Positions 31,868 to 40,578 are shown, counted from the first letter of the stretch. The stretch is 64,000 nucleotides of DNA from CAYJPV01 sp964372095 (GCA_964372095.1 CAYJPV010000006.1:62001-126000), one strand, 5' to 3'. The notes: generated by a model from the sequence alone, not told the origin. Made by a program: numbers and translations.

Positions 31868-32716
31868 CTACTCGTCGCTGAATTCCCGGGCCAGGTCCAC
31901 CCACTCACCATCAGGCGCCAACGACTGATAGGCTCTCCAGTGAAGGCGCGCTGCCTCTGACCTTCCGGCCTTTTCGAGGGCCACGGCGAGGTAGAGGTGC
32001 GCCTCGGGGTACCCCGGGTTCAGCTCCAGCGCCCGCCGGTAGCAGCCTTCGGCCTCCGCGTACCGGCCGAGATCGTGGTAGATGTTGCCCAGGTTGAAGT
32101 GGCCCTCGAAGACGTCCGGGTCCAGCCTGACCGCGCGGTCGTACAGCGCCAGCGCTTCAATCAACTGGTCGTTCGCATAGTGGATGTTGGCGAGGTTGAT
32201 CAACGCGGGCACCAGCGCCGGATCCACTTCGAGCGCCCGGCGGTAACCCAGCGCCGCACGCGGCTGGTTCGCGGCGGTGCCGTCGTCCAGGGATGACGCC
32301 ACGAGGAAGTACTCCTCAGCCAGTTCGTCCGTCTCCCGGTGCGTCGATCCGGGATGCGCGAGCGGAGTGACGCGGGTCCGGTTCTGAAGCGCAGATTGCA
32401 GCGAGACGACGGTGGCGGGCTGGGACTCCACGCGGAAATCCAGCGCCAGCTGCCCCTCCCGGGACGCCAGCATCGCCCGCAGCACGGCCTTGAACGGAGC
32501 GCCCTCCTGGAGCGCCTTGTAGAGTTGCCGGATGACGGCCAGATCTGCAAAGGCGATCCGCCGCTCCGCGTCGTGCTCGATGGGCCGGGAAATCAGGCCG
32601 AACTTCACGAGACTTCGCAGGTGATCCTCGCGCACACCGGGATAATGCGCGAGGACCTCCTGCAGGCGGTACGACCGTGATGCGCCGTCCGGCGTCGGCT
32701 GTTCTGGACGACTCAC
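31868..32716 (-). CDS. MerR-type DNA-binding domain fused to TPR repeats
   Basis: The 282-residue protein has an N-terminal MerR-like winged helix (about 14-75: YRLQEVLAHYPGVREDHLRSLVKFGLI and IAFADLAVIRQLYKAL in sections), a linker, and from about residue 145 three TPR units (ALGYRRALEVDPALVPALINLANIHY, ALALYDRAVRLDPDVFEGHFNLGNIYHD and AEGCYRRALELNPGYPEAHLYLAVALE in sections). The combination suggests a regulator whose activity depends on protein-protein contacts. GTG 32716 has GGAGG upstream. The mrp gene begins on the same strand upstream and may be in the same transcript. Confidence 0.8.
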   Translation of the reverse strand: MSRPEQPTPDGASRSYRLQEVLAHYPGVREDHLRSLVKFGLISRPIEHDAERRIAFADLAVIRQLYKALQEGAPFKAVLRAMLASREGQLALDFRVESQPATVVSLQSALQNRTRVTPLAHPGSTHRETDELAEEYFLVASSLDDGTAANQPRAALGYRRALEVDPALVPALINLANIHYANDQLIEALALYDRAVRLDPDVFEGHFNLGNIYHDLGRYAEAEGCYRRALELNPGYPEAHLYLAVALEKAGRSEAARLHWRAYQSLAPDGEWVDLAREFSDE

Positions 32717-32737
32717 GTCGCCTCCACGCCCGGTCGC

Positions 32738-33817
32738 CTAGACCGATTTCAGGGGAATCATCGGCGTCCGGAAGCTCTGAATCGACACCTGCGCGGCCGT
32801 GCGCTCCGCCGTCCGATGGAACGCCTCTGCTGCCGGCGACTGGGGATCGCTCAGCACGAGCGGGACTCCTGTGTCGCCCCCGACACGGATCGGCTCGTAG
32901 ATCGGAATCCGGCCGAGGAACGGAATCTGCATTTCCTGAGCTGCCCGCTCGCCGCCGCCACGCCCGAAAATATCACTTTCGTGGTGGCAGGACGGGCACA
33001 CGAAATGGCTCATGTTCTCGATCAGTCCGAGGATTGGGATGTTCAGCTTCTGATACATCGCCACCGCCCGACGGCTGTCCGAGAGCGAGACCTCCTGGGG
33101 CGTCGTCACGACGATGGCACCGGCAACGTAGGCCGTCTGGCTGAGGCTCAGAGCCACATCGCCGGTCCCGGGCGGCATGTCCACGATGAGGTAATCCAGA
33201 TCGAGCCAGCGGACGTCGTGGAAGAACTGCTTGATCACGCTGTGCAGCATCGGGCCGCGCCAGATCACGGGAGCGTCGTCGGACGCCAGGAACCCCATCG
33301 ACACGACCTGGAGGCCGTATTTCTCGGCCGGGACGATCTTCTCCCCGTCTGTGCCGAGCTGGGCTTTGATGCCAAGCATCATCGGCACGTTCGGGCCGTA
33401 GATGTCGGCATCGATGACGCCGACGCGGCTGCCCGTCTGCGCGAGGGCGATCGCCAGATTCACGGCCACGGTGCTCTTGCCCACGCCTCCTTTTCCCGCG
33501 CCGACGGCGATGACGTTCTTCACGCCCGGCACCGGCGCCTTGCCCAGATCAGGGGACACGGCAGCCCGCACCTTGGCGGTCAGGGCCACGTCCACCGCGG
33601 TCACCCCCGGCAGGGCCATGACGACGTCGTGCGCCTGCTCTTTCATCTGGTCCTTGACGGGGCACGCGTGCGTCGTCAACTCGATGGTGAACGAAACCTT
33701 CCCACCGTCGATCACGATGTTCTTGACGAAACCCAGCTTCACGATGTCCTTGTGAAGATCGGGGTCCTTGACGGCCTTGAGGGCCTCGAGTACTTGCGCC
33801 TGTTCGATGGTTGTCAT
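32738..33817 (-). CDS. mrp: Mrp/NBP35 family Fe-S carrier ATPase
   Basis: The 359-residue protein has an N-terminal MIP18/DUF59 domain (about 5-85) with THACPVKDQ. The ParA/MinD-like ATPase follows with the deviant Walker A GAGKGGVGKST near residue 106, DADIYGPN and VDMPPGTGDV. A C-terminal CPSCHH pair binds the bridging 4Fe-4S cluster. It assembles and transfers Fe-S clusters to target enzymes in the cytosol, which fits a genome this rich in Fe-S proteins. The prephenate dehydratase gene lies 143 bp upstream on the same strand. Confidence 0.92.
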   Translation of the reverse strand: MTTIEQAQVLEALKAVKDPDLHKDIVKLGFVKNIVIDGGKVSFTIELTTHACPVKDQMKEQAHDVVMALPGVTAVDVALTAKVRAAVSPDLGKAPVPGVKNVIAVGAGKGGVGKSTVAVNLAIALAQTGSRVGVIDADIYGPNVPMMLGIKAQLGTDGEKIVPAEKYGLQVVSMGFLASDDAPVIWRGPMLHSVIKQFFHDVRWLDLDYLIVDMPPGTGDVALSLSQTAYVAGAIVVTTPQEVSLSDSRRAVAMYQKLNIPILGLIENMSHFVCPSCHHESDIFGRGGGERAAQEMQIPFLGRIPIYEPIRVGGDTGVPLVLSDPQSPAAEAFHRTAERTAAQVSIQSFRTPMIPLKSV

Positions 33818-33945
33818 GATGCCTTTCCCGCCTTGGAAGTCAGTCGATCCAGCTTACGCGGGGGTGCCGCCCGCTGACAACCACCGGCCGTTCTGCAGCA
33901 GTCCCAGGCGAGGCCTCGACGAAGTTCGAAGAACGTAGTCGGGTC

Positions 33946-33979
33946 AGGTCCGGGGTCCCGCTAGGTCCGGGGTCCCGCC
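33946..33979. repeat. 17-bp tandem duplication across the prephenate dehydratase stop
   Basis: AGGTCCGGGGTCCCGCT (33946-33962) is followed directly by AGGTCCGGGGTCCCGCC (33963-33979). On the minus strand the duplicated unit encodes the last residues GPRT and the TAG stop and then repeats once beyond it. A related GGTCCGG/CCGGGGTC motif appears near 36650. Confidence 0.8.
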
Positions 33980-34851
33980 TGGCTCGGGTAGCTGCCCAGA
34001 ACCTTGAGCACCGTGGTCGCGGACCGGAGCCGGTTCAGGGCCTCCTGCACGGTCTGGTTCGCGGTGTTGCCGTCGAAGTCCAGATAGAACAAGTACTGGA
34101 ACGGCATTTCGGGAATCGGCCGGCTCTCCAGCTTGGACAGGTTCAGCCTGAACTCGTGGAGGATGCTGAGCGCGTGCAGCAGTGCCCCTTCTTCGTGGGA
34201 AGTGGCCATCACAATCGACGTCTTGCAGGGAATGCCGGCGTCCACATCGACGGCGTTCTTCGCAATCACGACGAACCGCGTGTAGTTGTGCGGCTGGTCT
34301 TCGACGTTCCGGCGAAGCACGGTCAGGCCGTACCGACGGCCCGCTTCTTCGCTGGCGATCGCCGCCCACGCCGGATCGTTGTGCTCTTTTACGAGCCGGA
34401 CCGCCATGGCCGTGTCGGTGTAGGGTTGAGCTTCGCAGTCCGGGAGTGTCGACAGGAACTTCATGCACTGCGCCAGGGCCTGCGGATGGGATAACACGCG
34501 CCGCAGCGTCGCCAGCGGCACCTCCTGCACGCCCAGCAGGCAATGGCGGACCCGCAGGACTTCTTCACCGACGAGGGAGACCTGCGCCCGCGACAGGAGA
34601 TCATAGACGTCGTTGATACTGCCGGCCGTCGTGTTTTCGATCGGCAGCAGCGCGAAGTCGGCGGCGCCACGTTCGACCGCCTCGACCACCTGCTCGAACG
34701 ACGAGTACCCGACGAAGGCCGACCGCTCCACCGATGCCGCGAAGTACTTGCGGCAGGCCAGCTCGCTGTACGCCCCGGCAATCCCCTGGAACGCCACCGT
34801 CAGGGTGCCAGCACCGTCACGCTCCCGATGAAGGTCCTCACGCTCGCTCAT
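33961..34851 (-). CDS. pheA: Prephenate dehydratase
   Basis: The 296-residue protein has the periplasmic-binding-like dehydratase fold: VAFQGIAGAYSELA at the start, LPIENTTAGSINDVYDLL, and YTRFVVIAK with the conserved Thr-Arg-Phe. A C-terminal ACT domain follows (TSIVMATSHEEGALLHALSIL, LSKLESRPIP in ESRP form, YLFYLDFDG). It converts prephenate to phenylpyruvate for phenylalanine synthesis, and the ACT domain gives Phe feedback. No chorismate mutase domain is fused. ATG 34851 has AGAGGA upstream; ATG 34869 is an alternative. Confidence 0.92.
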   Translation of the reverse strand: MSEREDLHRERDGAGTLTVAFQGIAGAYSELACRKYFAASVERSAFVGYSSFEQVVEAVERGAADFALLPIENTTAGSINDVYDLLSRAQVSLVGEEVLRVRHCLLGVQEVPLATLRRVLSHPQALAQCMKFLSTLPDCEAQPYTDTAMAVRLVKEHNDPAWAAIASEEAGRRYGLTVLRRNVEDQPHNYTRFVVIAKNAVDVDAGIPCKTSIVMATSHEEGALLHALSILHEFRLNLSKLESRPIPEMPFQYLFYLDFDGNTANQTVQEALNRLRSATTVLKVLGSYPSQAGPRT

Positions 34852-34874
34852 CACATCCTCTGGCTGCATCCACG

Positions 34875-34943
34875 CTTCCTACTGCCTACTGCCTACTGCC
34901 TACTTCCTACTTCCTACTTCTTGCTTCTTACTTCTTACTTCTC
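34875..34943. repeat. Heptamer repeat tract between pheA and the nitroreductase gene
   Basis: Nine to ten 7-bp units, CTACTGC, CTACTTC and CTTCTTA types, lie between the two minus-strand genes. On the minus strand the tract starts inside the nitroreductase gene and supplies its TAA stop (GAG AAG TAA GAAG). Confidence 0.9.
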
Positions 34944-36620
34944 CTCCCACTCGTACCCCGGCTCTGTGCGCAGCCGTCCGTCGTCGACAGGCTGCCCCAC
35001 GGTGAAGTGGTAGAGGCTCTGCAGGCGATGGTCCGGGATCCCGAACAGATCGTGCACGGCATCGTCGAAAAAGCACCCGATGCCCGTGCCCCGCACGCCT
35101 GCGGCCTCGGCCTCCAGGTAGAGCAGGTGCCCGATCATGCCGGACTCCCAGTACAGATTCCGGTAGAACGGCGCGCCGTGCTCCGCCAGCGCACCATCGA
35201 ACTCCGCGAGCATGGCCACGCTGAAGAACCCGTCGGAGGCGATCGCCTGACGGCAGCTCAACACGCCGGCGATGGTGCGCACATCGAGGGGCACCAGCAG
35301 GAAGAGATCGAGGCCGCCGGGAAGTCCCGGCGGGCGGCTCCAGATGAAGTCGTCCCGCAGCGCGCCCCGCAACTGCGGGATGGCACGGGCGTCGCGAGCC
35401 AGGAGATAGAGGCCCGGGTCCAGTCCGAGGACACGGTGGACGAACAGGGCGACATGCAGGCGCGGCGCCCACCACAGGGCATCCCATGGCGCACCGTCCA
35501 CGGGCAACAATCGTCTGAGCATCCGGCAGAATGCCGGGAACTCGAGGTGACCGTCTCCGGACATGGCGACCGCGCTGCGGCGGTGTAAGACGAGGTCAGT
35601 CGCCAAACGGGATGGGTGACGCCCAGGCTCGCCGGCGGCGGGAGCGGGTGGCAGCGCAAGTGCGAGATCCCCCCCTGGCGCTGGACCCGACGCGCCCGCT
35701 GTGGCGGTGGCGACGGTGTCAACCGCCTCCCAGACCACGCGCTCCGGGCTCAGACGGCTGGCACGGCCGGACCACTCGGACCGCCCGAACGCGGCAGCGA
35801 CGGCAGCGATGGCAGCGGCGTCGGGGTGCCAGGAACGCATCAGGGGCTGCGGCGAGACGGCGATCAGACACTCCGGCTCTTCACGCTCGGCATCGCCGAA
35901 GTCCGCGTCACGATCCGTTCCCAGCAGCGCGCCCAGGTCGGCGGCACGCCAGCCCGGCACGAGCCGGGCGTACCAGCCCATGATCCCGGCCGCTATCCTC
36001 ATGGTGGCGATCGCGTGCCCCGTGTCGTGCTGGCAATACCGGAACGCCCGTTCGCCGTATTTCCAGGCCTCCCGCCACGATACCGACGTGATGGCCGCGA
36101 AGAAGGTCCCCGGGGGATGGCCGGCCGCGAGGGTCAGCCATGTGTCGTCGGAGACCTTGGCGCGGCGTTCCACGGCGTGCAGGTCAGGTCTGTAGTGCAG
36201 CACGCCGGCGATCGCGTCGGGCGTCACGCCCGGTCCGATCACGACGTATCCTTCGGACGGGTGGAGATTCCCGCTCGAGGGATTGACGCGCAGCGACCAG
36301 CGGGACCAGGGGTCCTGTTTCCATCCCGATAGTCCAAGGCTGAATCGCAGGAAGACCGACAGTGCGGGCAGACCGGCTATCATCGGTGCGCGCGGCACGG
36401 ACGTGAAGAGGCTGTCGTACTCGGTGGCGTTCCATCCGGAGGAATCACGAGGGGCCGCGCCGAATGCCTCCACAAGATCGATCCGCTCGCATCCGTCGAA
36501 CCAGCGAAACGGATTGGGCATCGTCGCCCAGTCGAGATGGCCTGGGGATCGGGCCATCCGCCCGACGTGGTGCTTGGTCGCGTCGTGATACGCGCGAACG
36601 AGCTCCAAATCGGGCGGCAT
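34935..36620 (-). CDS. Tandem nitroreductase / SagB-ThcOx-like flavoprotein
   Basis: The 561-residue protein contains two copies of the FMN nitroreductase fold. The first (about 80-260) has WSLRVNPSSGNLHPSEGYVVI, the SGNLHP flavin motif of SagB/ThcOx oxidoreductases, and WREAWKYGERAFRYCQHDTGHA. The second (about 340-550) has HRRSAVAM, an LYLLAR strand and a YRNLYWESGMIGHLLYLEAEA helix. Known relatives oxidise azolines in RiPP peptides, but no YcaO or precursor gene is near. A stand-alone oxidoreductase is more likely, acting with FMN in the cytosol. The length, about twice a single domain, is typical of fused nitroreductases. Confidence 0.8.
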   Translation of the reverse strand: MPPDLELVRAYHDATKHHVGRMARSPGHLDWATMPNPFRWFDGCERIDLVEAFGAAPRDSSGWNATEYDSLFTSVPRAPMIAGLPALSVFLRFSLGLSGWKQDPWSRWSLRVNPSSGNLHPSEGYVVIGPGVTPDAIAGVLHYRPDLHAVERRAKVSDDTWLTLAAGHPPGTFFAAITSVSWREAWKYGERAFRYCQHDTGHAIATMRIAAGIMGWYARLVPGWRAADLGALLGTDRDADFGDAEREEPECLIAVSPQPLMRSWHPDAAAIAAVAAAFGRSEWSGRASRLSPERVVWEAVDTVATATAGASGPAPGGDLALALPPAPAAGEPGRHPSRLATDLVLHRRSAVAMSGDGHLEFPAFCRMLRRLLPVDGAPWDALWWAPRLHVALFVHRVLGLDPGLYLLARDARAIPQLRGALRDDFIWSRPPGLPGGLDLFLLVPLDVRTIAGVLSCRQAIASDGFFSVAMLAEFDGALAEHGAPFYRNLYWESGMIGHLLYLEAEAAGVRGTGIGCFFDDAVHDLFGIPDHRLQSLYHFTVGQPVDDGRLRTEPGYEWEEK

Positions 36621-36664
36621 GGGCTGACAGTGATGAAGGGGATCGGGGTCCGGAAGATCCGGGG

Positions 36665-36943
36665 TCAGGATGCCTGGCCAGCGGGCGCACCAAGGGCGGC
36701 GAGACGCCGCTCGATTTCGTCGAGCGCGCAGGTCAGCTGCTGGCGGCGGCCCTCGTGGGCGGTCGATGCGATCTGCCGCGCGACATCGGCCTTCGAGAGG
36801 CGCAGCAGTTCGAGCGCGCGGGCGCGCTCCGGATTGATCGGTGGCCCGGCGCTCCGCGCCGCCCGCCGTGCCTCTTCCATCTCGTCCATCCGTTCGGCCA
36901 GGCGCGTGCTCGCGTCGACCAGTCCCTCACCAGCGTCGGACAT
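36665..36943 (-). CDS. Small coiled-coil hypothetical protein
   Basis: The 92-residue protein is almost entirely helical by composition, with Glu/Arg/Ala-rich heptads (LAERMDEMEEARRAAR and LTCALDEIERRLAAL). It has no Cys or recognisable motif. The ATG at 36943 follows a G-rich stretch. A TATAAT-like box lies about 31 bp upstream on the minus strand without a matching -35. Function unknown. Confidence 0.5.
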   Translation of the reverse strand: MSDAGEGLVDASTRLAERMDEMEEARRAARSAGPPINPERARALELLRLSKADVARQIASTAHEGRRQQLTCALDEIERRLAALGAPAGQAS

Positions 36944-37097
36944 GTCCCCCCCATCTTGTGGGTCAATACTTCATTATATCGGCACGACACGCGCGCCGCA
37001 CGACCCCCCGCGCACTTTGGTATAGTGACGCGCGGCGGATGCCTCGTGTTCCGGTGAATCGCAACCGCCGATTCCTGCATCTCTGAAGAACAGACCG

Positions 37098-38975
37098 ATG
37101 TCCGTCAACTCCGTTCAACCGTTCGCCCCGCGGCTTGTGGTTGCCGCCCTCTCACTGATGATGGGCCTGGCGGTGGTGGGATGGTTCGACCATCGCGCGA
37201 CGCGCCAGGATCTGCTGGATCTGCGCGTCGAGCAGGCCGTGTCACTCAGGCAGGCGGTGGCGGCGGCCGCGCGATCCGCCGGCGCCGCGACCGCGCAGGC
37301 GCAGTCCGCGCTGGCTGCGCGCCTGCTCGACAATGCCCGGTTGATGGACCGCCTGGACCAGCGCGGCGCGCTTACGCCCGACACGCTGAATATGATCGCC
37401 CGGGAACACCGCCTGTTCCGGATCACCGTGCTCGGCCCGACCGGCGTGCGCGAAATGAGTGCGGGCGGTGGCGGACCGCCCGCCGGCGCGGGCCGCGGGT
37501 TTGGCCCCGGGCCTGGTGGTGGCGGTGGGACCGGCGGCGGACTCGGTCTCGGGCCCGGTGGCGGCGGATTCGGGGCCCGGTCCGGCGGCAGCGGGAGAAG
37601 CAGCAGTGGGCTCGATGCGGGCGCGGGCGCGGGCTCGGGCGGAGGATTTGGCAATGCTCTCGCCGAGCAGTTGATGAAGGGATCCGAGCGGGAGGCTGTC
37701 AGCGAAGTGCACGGGTCGCGGTGGGGGCAAGGATGGCGGCTGTCGGCCGGCATCAAGCGTACCCGCGGCGGCGCGATCATCCTCAATGTTGATGCGCAGG
37801 ACCTGGCGGAACTGGGCCAGCAGGCCTCGATCGGGCACCTGCTCGACGACATCGCCGCCGGCACTCCCGACGTGGCGTACGTCGTCCTCGTGGATGGCGA
37901 TACCCGATCGGCACACGGTCCTCTGGCGCAGTCTGCGCTGGCCGACGCTCTCGAATCCGGGACGCCGCCTGCGGTGGTGCTGACCGATGAAACGACCCGG
38001 TTGACCGCGCACGAACGGGCGGTCGACGGCCGGACCGTGCTGGAATTCGTCGGTCCCGTCGATACGACGGTGCCGGGCGGGGCGGTGTTGCGGCTGGGCT
38101 TGTCACTTGAAGGACTGCGGGGCGCGGAGCGCCGTTCGCTCACGCGCCTCGTCGTGTCGCTGCTGAGCGCGCTGGGCCTTGGCGTGCTGGCGCTGGCGTT
38201 TGTCGGGCTGCGGCGGGAACACGGCAGCCTGCGCGAGCAGCACGCCCTGGCTCAGCAGGCGCTGCGCCGGAAGGACCGTCTGGCGGCCATGGGTGAACTG
38301 GCCTCGACGGTGGCGCACGAAGTCCGGAATCCGCTGAATGCCATCGGCATGAGCGTCCAGCGGCTCCGGAAGGAGTTCATCGAGGCTGCCCCTGCCGCAA
38401 GTCCCGAAGACCTGGCCGAACAGCGCGACCTGTTGGACGTGCTGGGGTCCGAGACCCAGCGTATCGACAGGATCGTCCAGCAGTTCCTCGAGTACGCGCG
38501 GCCGCCACGCCTGGCGCCGCGCCGGACCGATCTGCCGGGGCTCCTGACGTCGCTGGCCTCGTCGGTGTCCGCCCTGGCTGCCGCGCGGGGTGTGAGTGTC
38601 ATCGCGGACGTCGAAGGAGCCGGAGACGCGGTGCTCGACGCGGATCAGTTCAGGCAGGCCATCGGCAACCTCGTCCGCAATGCGATGGACGCCTCACCGG
38701 CGGGCGGCACCGTCACGGTGCGAGCCACGCGCGGAGCCGGAGGGCATGTGGTCGTCGTGGAAGACCATGGCGGCGGCATCGCCGCCGACCACCTGCCCCG
38801 CATCTTCGACTTGTATTTCACGACCAAGACCGACGGCACCGGCGTCGGCCTCGCCGTGACCCACCAGATCATCGAAGCGCACGGCGGGTCCATCGAGGTT
38901 GACACCGTGGCGGGCCGCGGCACCCGGATGATCGTGAACCTGCCTGCGAGTCCGGAGCCGCCAACCCATGCCTGA
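37098..38975 (+). CDS. Membrane sensor histidine kinase with Gly-rich sensor segment (NtrB-like)
   Basis: The 625-residue protein has a membrane helix at about 10-28, an extracytoplasmic region with an unusual Gly-rich stretch (about 120-190, mostly Gly, Pro, Ser and Arg), a second membrane helix near 350-372, and a cytosolic kinase core. The H-box VAHEVRNPLNAIG places the phospho-acceptor at His407; the ATPase domain has NLVRNAMDAS, DHGGGI and TKTDGTGVGLAV. It would phosphorylate the sigma-54 response regulator encoded directly downstream (8-bp overlap). The Gly-rich insert resembles the composition of the secreted protein at 40646. Confidence 0.9.
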   Translation: MSVNSVQPFAPRLVVAALSLMMGLAVVGWFDHRATRQDLLDLRVEQAVSLRQAVAAAARSAGAATAQAQSALAARLLDNARLMDRLDQRGALTPDTLNMIAREHRLFRITVLGPTGVREMSAGGGGPPAGAGRGFGPGPGGGGGTGGGLGLGPGGGGFGARSGGSGRSSSGLDAGAGAGSGGGFGNALAEQLMKGSEREAVSEVHGSRWGQGWRLSAGIKRTRGGAIILNVDAQDLAELGQQASIGHLLDDIAAGTPDVAYVVLVDGDTRSAHGPLAQSALADALESGTPPAVVLTDETTRLTAHERAVDGRTVLEFVGPVDTTVPGGAVLRLGLSLEGLRGAERRSLTRLVVSLLSALGLGVLALAFVGLRREHGSLREQHALAQQALRRKDRLAAMGELASTVAHEVRNPLNAIGMSVQRLRKEFIEAAPAASPEDLAEQRDLLDVLGSETQRIDRIVQQFLEYARPPRLAPRRTDLPGLLTSLASSVSALAAARGVSVIADVEGAGDAVLDADQFRQAIGNLVRNAMDASPAGGTVTVRATRGAGGHVVVVEDHGGGIAADHLPRIFDLYFTTKTDGTGVGLAVTHQIIEAHGGSIEVDTVAGRGTRMIVNLPASPEPPTHA

Positions 38976-40320
38976 TCGTGTCATCGTGGTCGTGGATGAT
39001 GAGCCGGCCCAGCGGACCGTGCTGGCCGGGTTTCTCCGCAAACGCGGCATGGAAGCGCTGCCGGCGGCCAGTGCCGACGACGCGCTGCGCCTCGTGTCGG
39101 AGCGGGCCGTGGACCTCGTGCTGACGGACCTCAACATGCCCGGCAAAGACGGGCTTGCGCTGCTTGACGGCGTGCGGGCCGCCAACCCCGAAATCCCCGT
39201 GATCGTGATGACGGCGTTCGGAACCGTCTCGACGGCGGTCGATGCCATGAAACGCGGTGCCGCCGACTACCTGACGAAGCCGATCGACCTCGATGAACTC
39301 GAGGTCCTCGTCGCGCGTACCCTCGAGCGGCGTGCACTGGTCTCCGAGAACGCGGCGCTGCGCGAACTGCTGGCGTCACGGTACCGTCTGGCCGGCCTCG
39401 AGACGGCAAACGCGAAGATGGCGGAAGCCATCAACACCGTGGCGCGCGCGGCGCAGAGCCGGGCGACGATCCTGATTCGCGGCGAGAGCGGCACCGGCAA
39501 GGAGGTGCTCGCCAGGGCCATTCACTACGCCAGCCCCCGCGCCAGGAATCCCTTGGTGGCCGTCAATGTCGCGGCGTTGCCCGATACCCTCATCGAGTCG
39601 GAACTGTTCGGCCACGAACGGGGCGCGTTCACCGGGGCCGACCGTGAACGACGCGGCCGGTTCGAGCTGGCTGACGGCGGGACGCTGGTGCTCGACGAGA
39701 TTGGCGATCTGCCCAGGGGCGCGCAGGTGAAGCTGCTTCGTGTCCTGCAGGAGCAGGCCTTCGAGCGCCTGGGCGGGACGAAGACCATCAAGGTGGACGT
39801 TCGGGTGATCGCGGCGACCAATCGCGACTTGCCTGCGCTGGTGAAGAGCGGCGAGTTCCGGGAAGATCTGTTCTACCGGCTCAACGTCGTCTGCGTGGAA
39901 TTGCCCCCGTTGCGCGACCGGCGCGAGGACATCCCGGTGCTGGTCGATGTCTTCCTCCGGCGGTTTGCCGACGAGGGTTTGCAGCCGGCCGAGGGCGTGT
40001 CGCGCGAAGCCATGGATCTGCTGGTGAAGTACGACTATCCCGGCAACGTCAGGGAGCTCGAGAACCTGGTGCATCGTGCCGTCGTGCTCGCCCGCCAGCC
40101 CGTCCTCACCACCGCTGATTTCCCCATCCATGTCGGACATCTGAAGGCCGAAGATCAGACGGAACCCAAGACGTTTGTCGAGCGGGTATCGGCCTTCGAG
40201 CGTTCGCTCATCGTCGAAGCGCTGGCGAAAGCCGACGGCGTTCAGACGCGCGCCGCCCGCGAGTTGGGCATGAGCGAGCGCCACCTCCGCTACAAGCTGA
40301 AGAAGTACGCCATCGATTAG
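38968..40320 (+). CDS. Sigma-54-dependent response regulator (NtrC family)
   Basis: The 450-residue protein has a receiver domain with Asp10/Asp11 and phospho-acceptor Asp54 (TDLNMPGKDG). The AAA+ domain carries GESGTGKE (172-179), the sigma-54 contact loop GAFTGA (219-224), DEIGDLPRGAQ and the Arg-rich sensor region. It ends in a Fis-type helix-turn-helix (AARELGMSERHLRYKLKKY). It therefore activates sigma-54 promoters when phosphorylated. Its gene overlaps the kinase gene by 8 bp. A palindrome and a sigma-54-like promoter lie 97-258 bp after its stop, upstream of the Gly-rich secreted protein gene. Confidence 0.95.
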   Translation: MPDRVIVVVDDEPAQRTVLAGFLRKRGMEALPAASADDALRLVSERAVDLVLTDLNMPGKDGLALLDGVRAANPEIPVIVMTAFGTVSTAVDAMKRGAADYLTKPIDLDELEVLVARTLERRALVSENAALRELLASRYRLAGLETANAKMAEAINTVARAAQSRATILIRGESGTGKEVLARAIHYASPRARNPLVAVNVAALPDTLIESELFGHERGAFTGADRERRGRFELADGGTLVLDEIGDLPRGAQVKLLRVLQEQAFERLGGTKTIKVDVRVIAATNRDLPALVKSGEFREDLFYRLNVVCVELPPLRDRREDIPVLVDVFLRRFADEGLQPAEGVSREAMDLLVKYDYPGNVRELENLVHRAVVLARQPVLTTADFPIHVGHLKAEDQTEPKTFVERVSAFERSLIVEALAKADGVQTRAARELGMSERHLRYKLKKYAID

Positions 40321-40329
40321 GGCAAATGC

Positions 40330-40405
40330 AAAAGGGGCCTGGCCCCTTTTCTGGCAAGTCCTCAATCGACCGGGGTTTCGCGCAAAAGGGGCCTGGCCCC
40401 TTTTT
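40330..40405. repeat. Two copies of a terminator-like palindrome
   Basis: AAAAGGGGCC and GGCCCCTTTT, separated by one T, occur at 40330-40350 and again at 40384-40404, with CGC or TGC beside the A-tract. Each copy can form a GC-rich hairpin followed by a T-run on both strands, so the first may terminate the two-component operon. The duplicated palindrome is also typical of dispersed REP-like elements. Confidence 0.7.
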
Positions 40406-40416
40406 CGCTCTCGGGC

Positions 40417-40432
40417 TCGACCAAATGGTCGA
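40417..40432. promoter_or_regulatory. Palindrome, possible enhancer site for the NtrC-like regulator
   Basis: TCGACCA (40417-40423) and TGGTCGA (40426-40432) form perfect 7-bp arms with an AA centre. The site is about 140 bp upstream of the sigma-54-like promoter, the usual distance for an upstream activator sequence. The regulator assignment is inferred from position only. Confidence 0.4.
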
Positions 40433-40562
40433 AGCGTGCGACGACGCCGTCGAGGTTCTTCCCCGGCCGGGTGCTCTCCGGGATCCGCCCGTTCTCACAG
40501 GTGGCAACATAACTTCTTACTAAACAATCGTTTACAGGCGATTGGCGCGCTCAAACACGAAG

Positions 40563-40578
40563 TGGCCCGTGATTTGTA
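40563..40578 (+). promoter_or_regulatory. Sigma-54-like promoter
   Basis: TGGCCCGTGATTTGTA matches the -24/-12 consensus TGGCACG-N4-TTGCA at all but two fixed positions and with exact spacing. The deviations are C for A in the -24 element and GT for GC at -12. The start codon at 40646 is about 70 bp downstream. The adjacent NtrC-family gene makes a true sigma-54 promoter more likely. Confidence 0.55.

Noticed and set aside
36974..36979. TATAAT box as a promoter for the 92-residue coiled-coil gene.
   Set aside because: No -35 element at a suitable distance.
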